NCBI GenBank assembly: GCA_009741485.1
Contig: CM019216.1
Span: 55,532,918 to 55,596,917, forward strand
DNA: 64,000 nt
Source: Malurus cyaneus samueli
Taxonomy: Eukaryota > Chordata > Aves > Passeriformes > Maluridae
Direction of reading: 5' to 3'
A program made the position numbers and the translations under genes. Below are positions 1 through 13,200 of the stretch, in pieces. The notes beneath the pieces were generated by a model that was given only the letters and a program-made list of their open reading frames with translations, was not told where the DNA came from and ran no database searches. How positions within the stretch are numbered: the first letter of the stretch is position 1; every line of letters starts with the position of its first letter.

Positions 1-690
1 TCCTTTTAACTGCCTTGATGCTCCTCCTCTCAATCTCATCACTGCCAGCCTGGAGTATCAGCAGTGGGTAGTAATCAGAGGCCGAATCAGCCCAGGAGTC
101 TCTCGGCATATCCCTACCCAGCCCCAGGGAGGCAGCAGATCTCCCTGTGGGATGGGTCCGTCGATATGGGGCCCTCTGTTCCCCTAAGAAGGAGTCACCC
201 ACTACCACTACCCTTCTTTTCTTTCTAATGTTAGAGGTGGTAATCTGTCTGACAGCTGACTCACACTGGGAGGATCACTGAACAGATCATCTCCTCTGTG
301 TCCTCTAGTTATCTTCTAATCCAGGGCCTCATACCTATTCTGAAGTGGCACCCAGGTAGGTGAGGGGGGTAGGGAAGAATTTCTACCACTCCCCGAGTGG
401 GGACCCATTCCACTCCCCTTCATCTGCCGGGTGTCCTCAATTGCCTGACAGGGAGAGGCATGAGTCCTCTGACTCCTGGTGAGCCTCCCTCAAGGATGGA
501 AGCGCAGAGCTCCACCAGTCTATTTCGCTTTCACTTTCCCTAATACTCCTTAGTCTTTCTACCTCCTCCCTGAGCTCAGCCACCAGTGAAAGCAAATCGT
601 TCACCTGGTCACACGCAAGCATGCTCCTTCCACAACGTCCCCTGGTATCGCCGATAGGCTCAAACACTCCGCACAGGAATGGGTCTGGAC
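1..690 (-). mobile_element. CR1 LINE fragment, ORF1 region (SGNH-esterase and coiled-coil parts), decayed
   Basis: Read on the minus strand, this is the first open reading frame region of a CR1 retrotransposon. Seen: a coiled-coil-like stretch (437-667) with LVAELREEVERLRS followed by IRESESEIDWW; a hydrophobic strand ending in Gly-Asp-Ser at 199-191, the nucleophile block of an SGNH hydrolase; and SDYYPLLILQAGSDEIE at about 84-31. The pieces lie in different frames, so it is broken by frameshifts. Cys-containing sequence around 600-700 continues the N-terminal side in another frame. Known: CR1 ORF1 carries a coiled coil and an esterase-like domain. The element runs off the left edge; its 5' limit near 690 is uncertain. 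Confidence 0.85.
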
Positions 691-1307
691 AGACACATCC
701 TTTTTGGAGGGCTCTATTTGGCTACATATACTTGTAGCATTCCCAGATCTCAATCGTGTAAGGACCATTACTTCCGAGCACAACAACTAACAACCAAAAG
801 CCCCACCAGCAGAGACTGCAATCTTGTTCAGGGCCCAGAGCAAAGTGTTTTGCCTTCTGCCCTTTCCCTGATCACCTCTATCCTATGGTGCAGAATCCTA
901 CAGTGGCAAGTAACTGCAACCATTTTCCAAAGATATGACCTAAAGTTAGGACTTACTTTCATTATTTTGAATATAAAAATTTTTTTTGTTCTCCACAGAG
1001 ATTTGCCATACCTTGGCCAGGCTCCAGTGCCTCTGACACAAAACAGCATCCCTACCAGTGCTGCAAGAGGACCTAGTCCGCTAGGATTTTCCCTGAGCCT
1101 TCAACAAAATCTCACACCAGATTGTAAGAATGACTTAGTGAACAATCCTTACCTCTCCTACACCCCCTCACAGAAAAGAAACTAATCCAGGGGCCTAAAT
1201 TACAAAGAGAAAAACTTCAGAAATCATGCAGTTATAAAGCATCGCAGAAAAACAGACACTTGGAAAAAAAAAAAAAAAAAAAAAAAAAAAGACTGGAAGA
1301 CAAGGAG
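691..1307. other. Unassigned sequence ending in an A27 tract
   Basis: No gene is recognised. A plus-strand frame is open over 679-1185, but its product has no motif I recognise and it overlaps the CR1 5' side. A T-run followed by CAG near 990-1000 resembles a splice acceptor, without a recognisable exon after it. The stretch ends with an uninterrupted run of 27 A at 1264-1290, only 17 bases before the 7.4-kb duplicated block begins. No AATAAA precedes the A-run, so a processed-pseudogene tail is not supported. Confidence 0.5.
1264..1290. repeat. A27 homopolymer
   Basis: Twenty-seven consecutive A residues, preceded by TTGG and followed by GACTGG. It lies 17 bases left of the first copy of the duplicated block, in a position where assembly errors are common. 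Confidence 0.95.
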
Positions 1308-4300
1308 CAGTGCAAGGAGTTAGCCAAGGCACAGTGTGGAAAAGATAAACTGCCTCAGAAAGAAGACAGTGTTACAGTGTTCTCTGTAAGCAGGCAGAGC
1401 AAATTGTATTTTCCCTCTGATTTAATTAGGGCAAAGAACAACTTCAGACTTGTTGTTTTAATTAAGAGAATAAATGACAAAGTATATGGACAGCAGCTTT
1501 GATATCATATAGTAATTCGGATGTTTGTATATCATGAACAAGGTGTGGATGTCATTAAAGTAAGGACATGTAACACTTGTGGCATGTGACACATTTTAAA
1601 ATAAACATATTGGGGTTATCAGCTGCTACTATATTATGTACTTCCTAAAGTACTCATTAACTTTGTTGGTATTCCAATATCTGGACCAGAACATCTGATG
1701 TCTTAACTTTATCCAAAAATTTTGAAGATGTCCTGGTGTATGTATTGCCCAAATATAGAGAAAGAATTTTCCTAGTCAAGTTAAATATGCTGGTATACAC
1801 CATAACTTCACAAGAAGCATGAGTCTACAGAAAAACTAGCTTTATTGCTTTCTTTTTAAAGTAAAATAATCTCCTAATATTTTCTTAGCTGTTTAGGCAC
1901 ATTGGGTTCTGTAATGCAAAGCAAAACCATTTTAAACTTTGAATGCTGTCTCTTTGTTACAGTAACAAACCAAACCCAATTTATCTAAAGCAGGATTTGG
2001 GATTTTGCTATTAAAGGGCTGGATCTAGTCACACTAGAAACATAATGGCCTGCCACACTTCAGTAAGACAACACCCTAATCCCTTGGACTTTCTTCAGTT
2101 AATTTTGGAAATCACTCTGCCATTCATAATGCAGCACTTTGTCTTCACATATCCATTTTCTGCTGCAACCAACAGTATTTAATACTTTTTGACACACCAT
2201 CACTCTAGCAGCCTTTTTATTTGGTTTTGATACTGTATGGAAAAGTGTCATTTTAAAGTAAAAAGAAAGAAAAGAAAAAGAAGAGAAAAGTGCTGAACAA
2301 TGAGAGACTTTGCACTCATGTGAAGGCAGCTCCACCAGCATGGAAATAGATGGACCAGCAGATGTGAAATCAAGGGAGGCTTTCCGGTATTGCTGAATCA
2401 TTTCTTCTTTTGTTATCGCTACAGGGTTTCCTGTCAGCCAGTCAATAGTGCATTCAGAACACAGCTAAAAGGCCAGATCCTATTCACTGAGGAGGCCTAA
2501 TTAGCCATGTGATGTCAAGGGACCTTTTCACATCTAACACAGTAACATTGTATCAAAATAAAGGTTATCCGCTTCCAAAGTGGGAGGAGGGAAAGCATAC
2601 TGGAGCACACCCATGCACCGCTATTGGGGCTGATAACACATTTTTATCGTGTGCGTATCAAGATTTGTTCTTTTTTTTTTTCTGTATCAGATAAGCATTA
2701 TTCATCTGGATTTTCTTGGGTTTATTTTAAGGGAACAGAACACACGTTACATGCAGGCTCTTTAATGGAACGCATACACCAATTTCACTGAGAATAAGAT
2801 GGACTGAACTTACCAGTGTAACAGCCACCCTGTCTATGGGATCATTGGATGAGGATCACAGAATACTAGGACTGAAAACTCATTCTGACCTATTCTGTGT
2901 AAGCTGCCTAATTCATCCTCAGCAGCACCAGCAGAAAAAGAGACAAGGAGATGCTCTGGCTCTAAGTACTATGGAAAAATTAGGCAAACATTACATAGAG
3001 TCTTCACTGACAGGTGGACCTTGCCAAAAAGACGCTGCTACTCAGGGCTAACTAAGTTGAGAAGCCACCTCTGCCTCTCACCTGAGCACTGGCCCCTACC
3101 CCAGGTCAGCCTGAAGCTTAGGACACAAGAGGTCTGACACCTGCACCCAGCACCGTCCTGAGGTCAGCCTGATCCCTGTAAGAGAGAACTACACATCAAA
3201 GCAAAAGCACAGATTTGTAACTAAATGTTCGATTCCTGCTACTCCTAGAATGATTCTTGGTGACAGCTTACTCTCCATGAGAAAAAGAAACCAGATCTCA
3301 AGATGACAAACCTGTGTATAAAAAATCTGCAGTGAAAAGGGGAAAATGGGTTTTGCAAATGTCCATGTACAAAGCTCAAACTCTACAAGGAGTCTGTCCA
3401 TGTAATTCATAGTATAGTTGTAGCTGTGTTCCAAAAGAAGATAACTGAAACAAGAATTGTGTAACTTCTTTTTCATTACTAAGATTACATTTTACTGTAT
3501 TTTATCAGATAACAAGTTTTGCTTGAATTAAGCTACAGAATTAAGCTCTCCAGACTTCTCCTATGTTGTAATGAAATAGATACCTTTATATTAATTACTT
3601 TCTACATCACACTTTCACTACTTCCATAGAGATTTCAAACAAAAAGGAGGAAAAACCCCAAGGTTCCAGGATGTATTATCTCACAGGTAATAGAGTTCAA
3701 TAATATTCAGTTAGGTTAAAAACAATGCCACCTTTGAAGATAGGTCAATAATTCCATGTGAAATGCTCTATTTTATGTCAGGGAGAAAAAGTTTTTCTCA
3801 GGTAGTTTTTACTCCTCATAATTTTTAGGTTACTATATACTTCAGGTTTTAAAGGTTCATTACGTGCAACTTCAGACAATCCCACCTCAGCTTTTAGGGA
3901 TGATAGAACATACAAGTACACAGAGCACAGAGGCAGCTTGAACAATGCAAGCTACTAAAAACGCTGAACATTACAATAAAATCCTGCTCTACTGTATCCT
4001 AAGTCCCTATAGAAATCTAAATTGAAAGCACTAATCAGATTTTTTTACTTGTTGCTCAGGTCATAGACTGATTAAACTACACAAGTGATAGCTCACACGC
4101 GTTTTTTTCTTTTCTACCTAGACAATCCTATCACTTCCCCTTCCTTGCTCATTTTTCTAGCAGAGCTCAATCTTTATAAGCCACTTCATTTATTTATGTG
4201 AGGCTTTGAGGCAAAGCATCCATCTTGTTCAGTGACAAGAAAGTAGGCTACATAACAGCACAGCATGAAAAACTATCCATAATACAGTAGCTGCAAGCAT

Positions 4301-7300
4301 TACCCTCTTTTCTTTCTGTACAAGGCTTATAGAATAACATATTCCTAAATACAGCCATAGTACGTTTTCCTCTGTCCTTGAACTAATTACACCTTTCAAG
4401 TAGAAGTAGACAAGCTTCTTTTATTAACAGGAGCATTCCTATCAAAAACTCTTAGCTGCAAATCTTCAGAATCAGGATTTTAATTTTTAGTGGAAGAGAA
4501 AAGTACAAACAAAAAAAAATCAGCCCACTCCTACACTACAACAAACAAACATGAGGTAATAAATTTTTTTCTAACAGCTTCTCCTTTCAAATAAGTACAC
4601 TGCCTCTGCTCAATAAACAACCCTAGCTTTCTGTCACCTGTATCTTATTCTCATGAAGAAAATTAAGTTAGCTATTTAAGGTGCAGTTTTTTTTTCACAC
4701 TCCCCCTTAGAAGACAAGCCAAGCAGTAAAACAAGGTAGTTTAGGTATCTAATCTATTGTTTTGTTCCTGCTATAATAAATGCAATTAAGCTGCAAAATA
4801 TCCAGTATTTTGATTGTCATGAAAAAAGAGCTGTTATTTTAATTACTGTAACATTTCTCTATAAATATGCTAAGAGTGCCTCCATTGTAAAGAACTTTAA
4901 AAGCATTGATACTTCTCTTATGAGCTCTACTGCTGTTACAGAATTGTAATTAGCTTTGCTAATTTACCATCCAATACAAGTGTACAAACTCAAGAAACAA
5001 GGGGAACTGAAACAAAACAATTTAATTTTTCTCTTTGCTCTCTTCCAGTGATTGCAACTCCATGGTGGGAAAAGTTGAACTTGTGTCAAGCCAAATTCCA
5101 AGAGTTGTGGCTTAGGGTCTGCCATACTAAGGTCAAGCAGCATTTAATATGCAGCTACAAACTAGTAGGATAAAATTGCTTACTTGTGGCTCTGTAGTAC
5201 TTTTCAAGGCTGGATAAATCATCAGGGTGCAATTATTTCTCCTGAGTTAAGTCTGTCTATGTCTATGAGTCAAGAAGGTGTCTGACTGAAGCAATTAAAG
5301 TACCTCAGGTGTTTTCAGTGAAGCAGATACTGTTAGTAATCCATGTGTCTGAAAGCGAGAAAAGTGCTGCATCTGCTCTGGGTGTCAAGGTAGTGAGTGA
5401 AGTGGATTTTTGTCCTTGGTTCTCTTTTGAGAACTAGCAGGACACAAAAAAACTGTCTTCCATAGACATATAAATTATGTAGAATGAAAAAAAAGTTTTT
5501 GTTTTCCATGGGTACTCAGCAGTGTCAGTTCCTTCTTGTTTCGTGTGCCTAGGGAAACTGACTCACTTTTTTTTTATTCTACCTTCTATTAAGGAAGCCT
5601 TTGTACTAGTGTGATAGACTGGATGAAGAAAGATGTAGTTGAAGCTGTACTCAAAAAGATGGGGGGGAAAAGCCCTTATTTAAGCTTTCAAATACAAAAG
5701 TGATTCTGGATAAGCTTTTTAACATGTTATTTTTCTTTTTTTGTGTAAGCTATATTTATGACTATGTGCCTATGTTGCAATTTTTCTGGTGTCTACCTCT
5801 CTAGAACCAGTTACTGCAGTTCCCCTGCTCTGAATCAACCAGAGCACTCTCTCCTGGTTTTCCATATTTCGTGATAAATACTGCTGGGTTCAGCAGAGGG
5901 AAATGCTGTGTGACAGGATAAATCCTGCTCCTTGTACAGTGGTCTAAATGTCCTAGTATTGGGCATTAATTTTCTTACCTATTCCATGAGAAGCTATCTT
6001 TTTTCAGGTAAGTGCTCAGCCTTTTTAGGGAACTGACCAACAAGAGAGTAGGAAAAAAGATAGACACCTATTAGAAACACCGTCATCATTTCTGTAGTGT
6101 GTTCTTTACATCTTAGGTGTAACTTTTGATTAAGGCTTTTGTTAAAGCAACAATACTTTTATTCTTAAAGCAGTATTTACTCTATACCTCAATTTCATGA
6201 GGCGTTTTGCTCAGGAGGAAGAACTCTATGTTATGTTCCTTAGTTATGAACGGATTAAATCCATCTCTTTCCATTCCCCGTGTAACTAGCTTATATGCCT
6301 CCATGGAAAAACTGATGCTGTATTTCTCCTCTGCACAATACCTAGCATTGACAACACAGTTTAAAGCAAAGTTAGGCCTTTTCCTAGCCTGAAAATGTAA
6401 AGTGTTACACTATGGTTTTGAGAGTCATGTTTTTGGAGATGAATAAATAGCAAATAATCATGCTTTTAAAAACCATGTCACAGTCTTTTAAGATAATGGA
6501 ATGCAGTCATGTTCATAATAGCTGTAAGATGCATGCAAGCTATTTTTATTCCTTCACTTCACACAGCGAAGCTTACATAGAAGTGGTCTCTGGACAGAAA
6601 TTATGCAGAAAAAGGGACCTAAATATAATGGAGTTTTGGGGAGTTTTTTATGTGTGTTTGGTTTGTTTGTATTTAACTACAGTCTAATTAGTGTAAACCC
6701 ACTTTCTGAAGTAGTTTTTCTGCTGTAGCAGTTTCTTCTTTCCACTTTTCTCCAGGTCTCCTTCAAATCTCAAAGCCCATATCTGCTTCAGGCATCAGAG
6801 AAAGAGCAATATGTAATAAGTCACAGCAGATGAAAATGCAATACTAATTTCTTGGTAGGTAACCTCTGTGTGAAGGATGATGCTGGCAACTTACCAACAT
6901 TTTAAGGACAATGTCTAACTTGTGACAAAGAAACTGTGCACAATACCATTTATTGTACCTTCTTTATTAGAGGAATAGTTTTTCCTTGTTTTAGTCTCAC
7001 CAGCAACAGAAGCATGAAATTTAGCTTTTTGCCCATGACTGAATCATTGTGTTCCAAGTCTACCCAACCTTTTTTCAAGTAGGTTGAAGAGAAGTCCCAG
7101 GGAATTGTCAACAGCAGTTACAGTCATGCAGTCTGATTCTATAATTGGATGCCGCTTCGTTCCTTTCTGTAAAACTTCAGAGGATTGCTCAGATCCACAA
7201 ACTCAGGCAGACAATTTGATGTTAGATTTGAGAAGAATTACTGTACTGACTTATTAGGACCAAATTTTTGTATCCAATGCTTTTTTCTTTGGGTGTTTTT

Positions 7301-8691
7301 TTTTTTTTTTTTGGTTGGTTGGTTTTGGTTTTTTTTCCCCTTTTCAGAGAATATTTTAGTATAAGACAAGTATGTTGAGTTAGAGACATATTGTACTTCC
7401 TTTTCTCTTTCAAAAGTTGATTACACTACAGATTCAGGAATCAGGCTTATAGTAATTTTCACTTACAGGTATTTAGCATGCCTAGAAGATCCAGTAGCCA
7501 TATATAACCTTTTTACTAGTTCATGAACATGTAACTAAATTCAGTTATTTTGGGGGTGGTTTTGGACAGGAGCATAGACTTGTTTTCTTTTTATTGTTGC
7601 CTGCCATAGCATTTGTTACTAAAGATTCTCCTTTTATTTTGATTATTGTTGCCAGTTTTCCAGCATCAGCTGCAACTTGTTGGGTATGGAATATGGAGAG
7701 AAATTGAGTTTTGCTTTCCTTTTGTACTTAGGTAATCATTTGCCTCTCTTCAAAAAGATCCCACCAGGCAGAAATGACTAGTGCCTGGGCTCCCTTTATT
7801 AGAATTAGTGTTTTAATTACAGGATTTTTAGACCTTTTAAGCAAATACAGGTGCGATAGCTGACAGACCTTATGCCTACATGTAATGCACTTTATTTATG
7901 TATAGACTCAGCCTGGTTACATTGTATTACAGTTTCAGCCCTACCTGATGCTCAATCAGGGGCTTCATAGTTGTGTAAAGAAGTCTGTAAATTCACCAAT
8001 GCTAACAACTAGCAGCTTTGATAGGCCAAAATTAAGACTGGAGTCCTTGCTTGGTGTGTTGTGTAAGAGGCATTTTCCTAGGCTTTAGGTAGCTTGTGAC
8101 TGAACCATATTTACTCAGAATGTGAGGAAAAAATGAAAGAAGAGGAAACAGGGGCATTAAAAGCGAGAAAAATAATGTATTTATAAAGGCACTAATGGAC
8201 TTCCAGGTTCCCATTTCGTATCCACTTACACTTTGTATTGTTTCTCCAATGGCTAGAGGGAGATAATGCAGGATCTGTCTAGCAAAGGTGGTTCACAACT
8301 TGCATTTATTCCAGCAGAGCTCTGTATGAACATGGCGATCGATAGGCAAAAGCTGAGTACACAAGTGATGATCCTCAGTATGCAAAGCACACTGGTGGTT
8401 AGTACAGAACCTGAATTAAAATCAGCAAAAACTGTAACTGAAGTGCAAATCATATGCAAATAATCTGACTGTGGTTTTGATGCGGCATATATAATTAGCA
8501 TAGCAGCATACAAGTAAAGGCAATCTTTTATTAATATAAGACTGTTAGCAGAATAGTGACTTTAAAAAAAAAATTAAAACACTTCCATCAGTGGGAAATG
8601 GTGGAGGGAGATAGAAGGGTAGGCTGATTAACTAACCACCTCTTTTCAGACGCTTTGTTAAAGAGGATGCACTTCTTTTTGGGAAGTCGGG
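1308..8691 (+). repeat. 7.4-kb duplicated block, copy A (abuts the gap)
   Basis: From CAGTGCAAGGAGTTAGCC to the gap, this is collinear and almost identical with 10268-17668. The offset grows from 8960 at the left end to 8978 by about 6200, because copy A lacks many single bases that copy B has, mostly around 2190-2400 and 4500-5550. Examples are AAAGTACAAAC against AAAGGTACAAAC, and CTCAGCAGTG against CTCAGGCAGTG. Substitutions are rare. The content is AT-rich noncoding DNA with short homopolymers and no recognised gene. Together with the adjacent N-run, this looks more like unmerged overlapping contigs or haplotypes than an old segmental duplication, but the sequence alone cannot prove that. 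Confidence 0.95.
8253..8520. promoter_or_regulatory. Candidate noncoding regulatory segment with a POU octamer (copy A)
   Basis: The segment contains a canonical octamer ATGCAAAT at 8454-8461 in the context CATATGCAAATAAT, followed by AT-rich homeodomain-like words (TAATTAGCAT). Both strands stay open here (8253-8513 minus, 8266-8463 plus), which may simply reflect few stop trinucleotides. The same segment occurs in copy B at 17231-17498. The regulatory role is inferred from motifs only; conservation in other birds would be needed to support it. Confidence 0.25.
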
Positions 8692-8716
8692 NNNNNNNNN
8701 NNNNNNNNNNNNNNNN
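8692..8716. other. Assembly gap (25 N)
   Basis: A run of 25 unknown bases directly terminates copy A of the duplicated block. Copy B continues past the corresponding position with AGTGGAGAACGG, whereas the sequence after the gap (TGTAACTGCG) is unrelated. The true size of the gap is unknown. Confidence 0.98.
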
Positions 8717-10006
8717 TGTAACTGCGCGTGTTCACGAGTCGCCTCATCTTCTGGCAGAGAAATACTCTCAAAAAGTGGGCAGTGACGATGGTTTGGCTCA
8801 GAACTGCCTATACCCCGTCCAGAGCTTGCAAGCTCCCCGCTCCACTGAGAAGTTAAAACGCACGAGATGCACAGGGAAAAGAAGAAATTACACTTTAAAA
8901 AAAAAAAAAGGGGCGAAGCCTGCAGGGCCTCTGTCCAGGCTTGCATTTCCTTCTCTCTCATAATACAGAGAGCCCCACGGCGCACTGTTCTTACTACCCA
9001 AACTCAGGATTTTTTCAGCCGGGCAGCCGCGGGCTAGCGCTGCCCCCCAGCGCCGGACTCCCGCCTGCGCGTCCCAGGCAGAGGCGACTCCCACACTGTA
9101 CACGTCTGTCCTGAGATCAAACTACGGTGGGAGGATATATAGAGATCTATCTGCTACCCAGTCTAGACCCATTCTATTAATACATCTATAGAGCGCTATT
9201 TCTGTATCATATTGAGATGTATAGGATTTCACGAATTTATAATCTAAATGGTAGATATTGTATATATTTTTATTTTATATATATATATATATACGCTCCC
9301 CCATGCAAGTAAATATTTACAACAAAGTACCTTTCCATACACACAATCCATTTGTACTTTTTCTTTGTAGATATCAGCACACAGGACAAACAATAGAACA
9401 AATGATGCATGAGGGTAGTGCTACGTGTGATGAAGAAACATGGATCATTCAAACAACTCTCATATCTGTGATAAATTAAATTTCCTACATGATAAAGATG
9501 GTGCTTTACACCTCATTTTATTTTCACAGTGGAATTCCACATCAACAAGGAGCATCTTGCTCTGTAAATGCATGTCTCTCCCTCTTCCCTCCCTCCTCTG
9601 TTGCTCCTCTCCTAAACTTTTATGATTATTTTTATTCCCAGCTTTCCATAAGATACAGAATGGCCTTTTACACACAGCAAGAAACCCATAATTAAAGTTC
9701 GACACTTCCTTCAGCTAGGGGTTTGTGTTCCTAAGTCACACTTTCCTCCATAAAACTCTTGTAAGACTTTTGAAGCAATCCTACAATGCTTCCCAACAAA
9801 CCATTGTAAGACTTCTGCTGGCAAAAGCAAAAGCCCACTGGAGATGCCTCCTGCATTCTGGGTCCATAGGCATTCTCCAGAAAAATCCCATTGATGATCA
9901 CAATTGGATGGGACACTGCTGTCTTGGAGTGAGTATATGGGCAATGTTTTCACTTGTAGATTAACACCAGTTTGACATTGTATTTCGTACTGACCCTGAT
10001 AATATT
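8717..10006. other. Unique spacer between the two 7.4-kb copies
   Basis: The sequence after the gap matches neither flank of the other copy. Its first 400 bases are moderately GC-rich, with a CpG-containing peak around 9010-9100, and resemble promoter-edge DNA. Then come an AT-rich part with a TA microsatellite (9276-9293) and ordinary noncoding DNA. Several short frames are open between 9440 and 9960, but none gives a product I recognise. Confidence 0.6.
9276..9293. repeat. (TA)n microsatellite
   Basis: Nine TA units in an AT-rich surround. Confidence 0.9.
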
Positions 10007-10265
10007 CACAGAAGTACCACAGAAGTACCAGGTTGGAAGAGACCTTCAAGATCATCGAGTCCAACCTCTGTCCTAACACCTCAACTAATAAATCATGGCA
10101 CTGAGCGCACATCAATCCCTTTAAACACGTCCAGGGATGGTGACTCCACCACCTCCCCAGGCAGGCCATTCCAATATTTTATCACCTTTCTGTAAAAGTT
10201 TCTCCTAATATCTAATCTGTATTTTCCTTGGCGCAACCTTAAGACTGTGTCTCTGTCGTGTCTGT
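10007..10265 (-). mobile_element. CR1 LINE 3' fragment (end of reverse-transcriptase ORF plus 3' repeat)
   Basis: The minus strand encodes the extreme C-terminal part of the CR1 ORF2 protein: YRLDIRRNFYRKVIKYWNGL followed by PGEVVESPSLDVFK (in the frame 10287-10093). On the + strand, the diagnostic 3' part reads GGTTGGAAGAGACCTTCAAG then ATCATCGAGTCCAACC. The left end has CACAGAAGTAC units, which fit the short tandem repeat that ends CR1 elements. It is a typical 5'-truncated copy. Its truncated end falls within a few bases of the start of copy B of the duplicated block at 10268. Confidence 0.92.
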
Positions 10266-10267
10266 AA

Positions 10268-13200
10268 CAGTGCAAGGAGTTAGCCAAGGCACAGTGTGGA
10301 AAAGATAAACTGCCTCAGAAAGAAGACAGTGTTACAGTGTTCTCTGTAAGCAGGCAGAGCAAATTGTATTTTCCCTCTGATTTAATTAGGGCAAAGAACA
10401 ACTTCAGACTTGTTGTTTTAATTAAGAGAATAAATGACAAAGTATATGGACAGCAGCTTTGATATCATATAGTAATTCGGATGTTTGTATATCATGAACA
10501 AGGTGTGGATGTCATTAAAGTAAGGACATGTAACACTTGTGGCATGTGACACATTTTAAAATAAACATATTGGGGTTAGTCAGCTGCTACTATATTATGT
10601 ACTTCCTAAAGTACTCATTAACTTTGTTGGTATTCCAATATCTGGACCAGAACATCTGATGTCTTAACTTTATCCAAAAATTTTGAAGATGTCCTGGTGT
10701 ATGTATTGCCCAAATATAGAGAAAGAATTTTCCTAGTCAAGTTAAATATGCTGGTATACACCATAACTTCACAAGAAGCATGAGTCTACAGAAAAACTAG
10801 CTTTATTGCTTTCTTTTTAAAGTAAAATAATCTCCTAATATTTTCTTAGCTGTTTAGGCACATTGGGTTCTGTAATGCAAAGCAAAACCATTTTAAACTT
10901 TGAATGCTGTCTCTTTGTTACAGTAACAAACCAAACCCAATTTATCTAAAGCAGGATTTGGGATTTTGCTATTAAAGGGCTGGATCTAGTCACACTAGAA
11001 ACATAATGGCCTGCCACACTTCAGTAAGACAACACCCTAATCCCTTGGACTTTCTTCAGTTAATTTTGGAAATCACTCTGCCATTCATAATGCAGCACTT
11101 TGTCTTCACATATCCATTTTCTGCTGCAACCAACAGTATTTAATACTTTTTGACACACCATCACTCTAGCAGCTCTTTTATTTTGGTTTTGATACTGTCT
11201 ATGGAAAATGTGTCATTTTAAAGTAAAAAGAAAGAAGAAAAAGAGAGGAAACAAGTGCTGAACAATGAGAGACTTTGCACTCATGTGAAGGCAGCTCCAC
11301 CAGCATGGAAATAGATGGACCAGCAGATGTGAAATCAAGGGAGGCTTTCCGGTGATTGCTGAATCATTTCTTCCTTTGTTATCGCTACAGGGTTTCCTGT
11401 CAGCCAGTCAATAGTGCATTCAGAACACAGCTAAAAGGCCAGATCCTATTCACTGAGGAGGCCTAATTAGCCATGTGATGTCAAGGGACCTTTTCACATC
11501 TAACACAGTAACATTGTATCAAAATAAAGGTTATCCGCTTCCAAAGTGGGAGGAGGGAAAGCATACTGGAGCACACCCATGCACCGCTATTGGGGCTGAT
11601 AACACATTTTTATCGTGTGCGTATCAAGATTTGTTCTTTTTTTTTTTCTGTATCAGATAAGCATTATTCATCTGGATTTTCTTGGGTTTATTTTAAGGGA
11701 ACAGAACACACGTTACATGCAGGCTCTTTAATGGAACGCATACACCAATTTCACTGAGAATAAGATGGACTGAACTTACCAGTGTAACAGCCACCCTGTC
11801 TATGGGATCATTGGATGAGGATCTACAGAATACTAGGACTGAAAACTCATTCTGACCTATTCTGTGTAAGCTGCCTAATTCATCCTCAGCAGCACCAGCA
11901 GAAAAAGAGACAAGGAGATGCTCTGGCTCTAAGTACTATGGAAAAATTAGGCAAACATTACATAGAGTCTTCACTGACAGGTGGACCTTGCCAAAAAGAC
12001 GCTGCTACTCAGGGCTAACTAAGTTGAGAAGCCACCTCTGCCTCTCACCTGAGCACTGGCCCCTACCCCAGGTCAGCCTGAAGCTTAGGACACAAGAGGT
12101 CTGACACCTGCACCCAGCACCGTCCTGAGGTCAGCCTGATCCCTGTAAGAGAGAACTACACATCAAAGCAAAAGCACAGATTTGTAACTAAATGTTCGAT
12201 TCCTGCTACTCCTAGAATGATTCTTGGTGACAGCTTACTCTCCATGAGAAAAAGAAACCAGATCTCAAGATGACAAACCTGTGTATAAAAAATCTGCAGT
12301 GAAAAGGGGAAAATGGGTTTTGCAAATGTCCATGTACAAAGCTCAAACTCTACAAGGAGTCTGTCCATGTAATTCATAGTATAGTTGTAGCTGTGTTCCA
12401 AAAGAAGATAACTGAAACAAGAATTGTGTAACTTCTTTTTCATTACTAAGATTACATTTTACTGTATTTTATCAGATAACAAGTTTTGCTTGAATTAAGC
12501 TACAGAATTAAGCTCTCCAGACTTCTCCTATGTTGTAATGAAATAGATACCTTTATATTAATTACTTTCTACATCACACTTTCACTACTTCCATAGAGAT
12601 TTCAAACAAAAAGGAGGAAAAACCCCAAGGTTCCAGGATGTATTATCTCACAGGTAATAGAGTTCAATAATATTCAGTTAGGTTAAAAACAATGCCACCT
12701 TTGAAGATAGGTCAATAATTCCATGTGAAATGCTCTATTTTATGTCAGGGAGAAAAAGTTTTTCTCAGGTAGTTTTTACTCCTCATAATTTTTAGGTTAC
12801 TATATACTTCAGGTTTTAAAGGTTCATTACGTGCAACTTCAGACAATCCCACCTCAGCTTTTAGGGATGATAGAACATACAAGTACACAGAGCACAGAGG
12901 CAGCTTGAACAATGCAAGCTACTAAAAACGCTGAACATTACAATAAAATCCTGCTCTACTGTATCCTAAGTCCCTATAGAAATCTAAATTGAAAGCACTA
13001 ATCAGATTTTTTTACTTGTTGCTCAGGTCATAGACTGATTAAACTACACAAGTGATAGCTCACACGCGTTTTTTTCTTTTTCTACCTAGACAATCCTATC
13101 ACTTCCCCTTCCTTGCTCATTTTTCTAGCAGAGCTCAATCTTTATAAGCCACTTCATTTATTTATGTGAGGCTTTGAGGCAAAGCATCCATCTTGTTCAG

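Noticed and set aside
679..1185. 168-codon plus-strand open frame
   Set aside because: No recognisable motif, lies partly over the antisense side of a CR1 element, and has no splice or promoter support.
2860..2935. Weak resemblance to a CR1 3' end (CACAGAATACTAGGACTG) in copy A, repeated in copy B
   Set aside because: The similarity is short and the diagnostic ATCATCGAGTCCAACC block is absent.
9711..10169. 152-codon minus-strand frame as a host gene
   Set aside because: Its right-hand part is antisense-aligned CR1 sequence in another frame, and its left-hand part has no family features.
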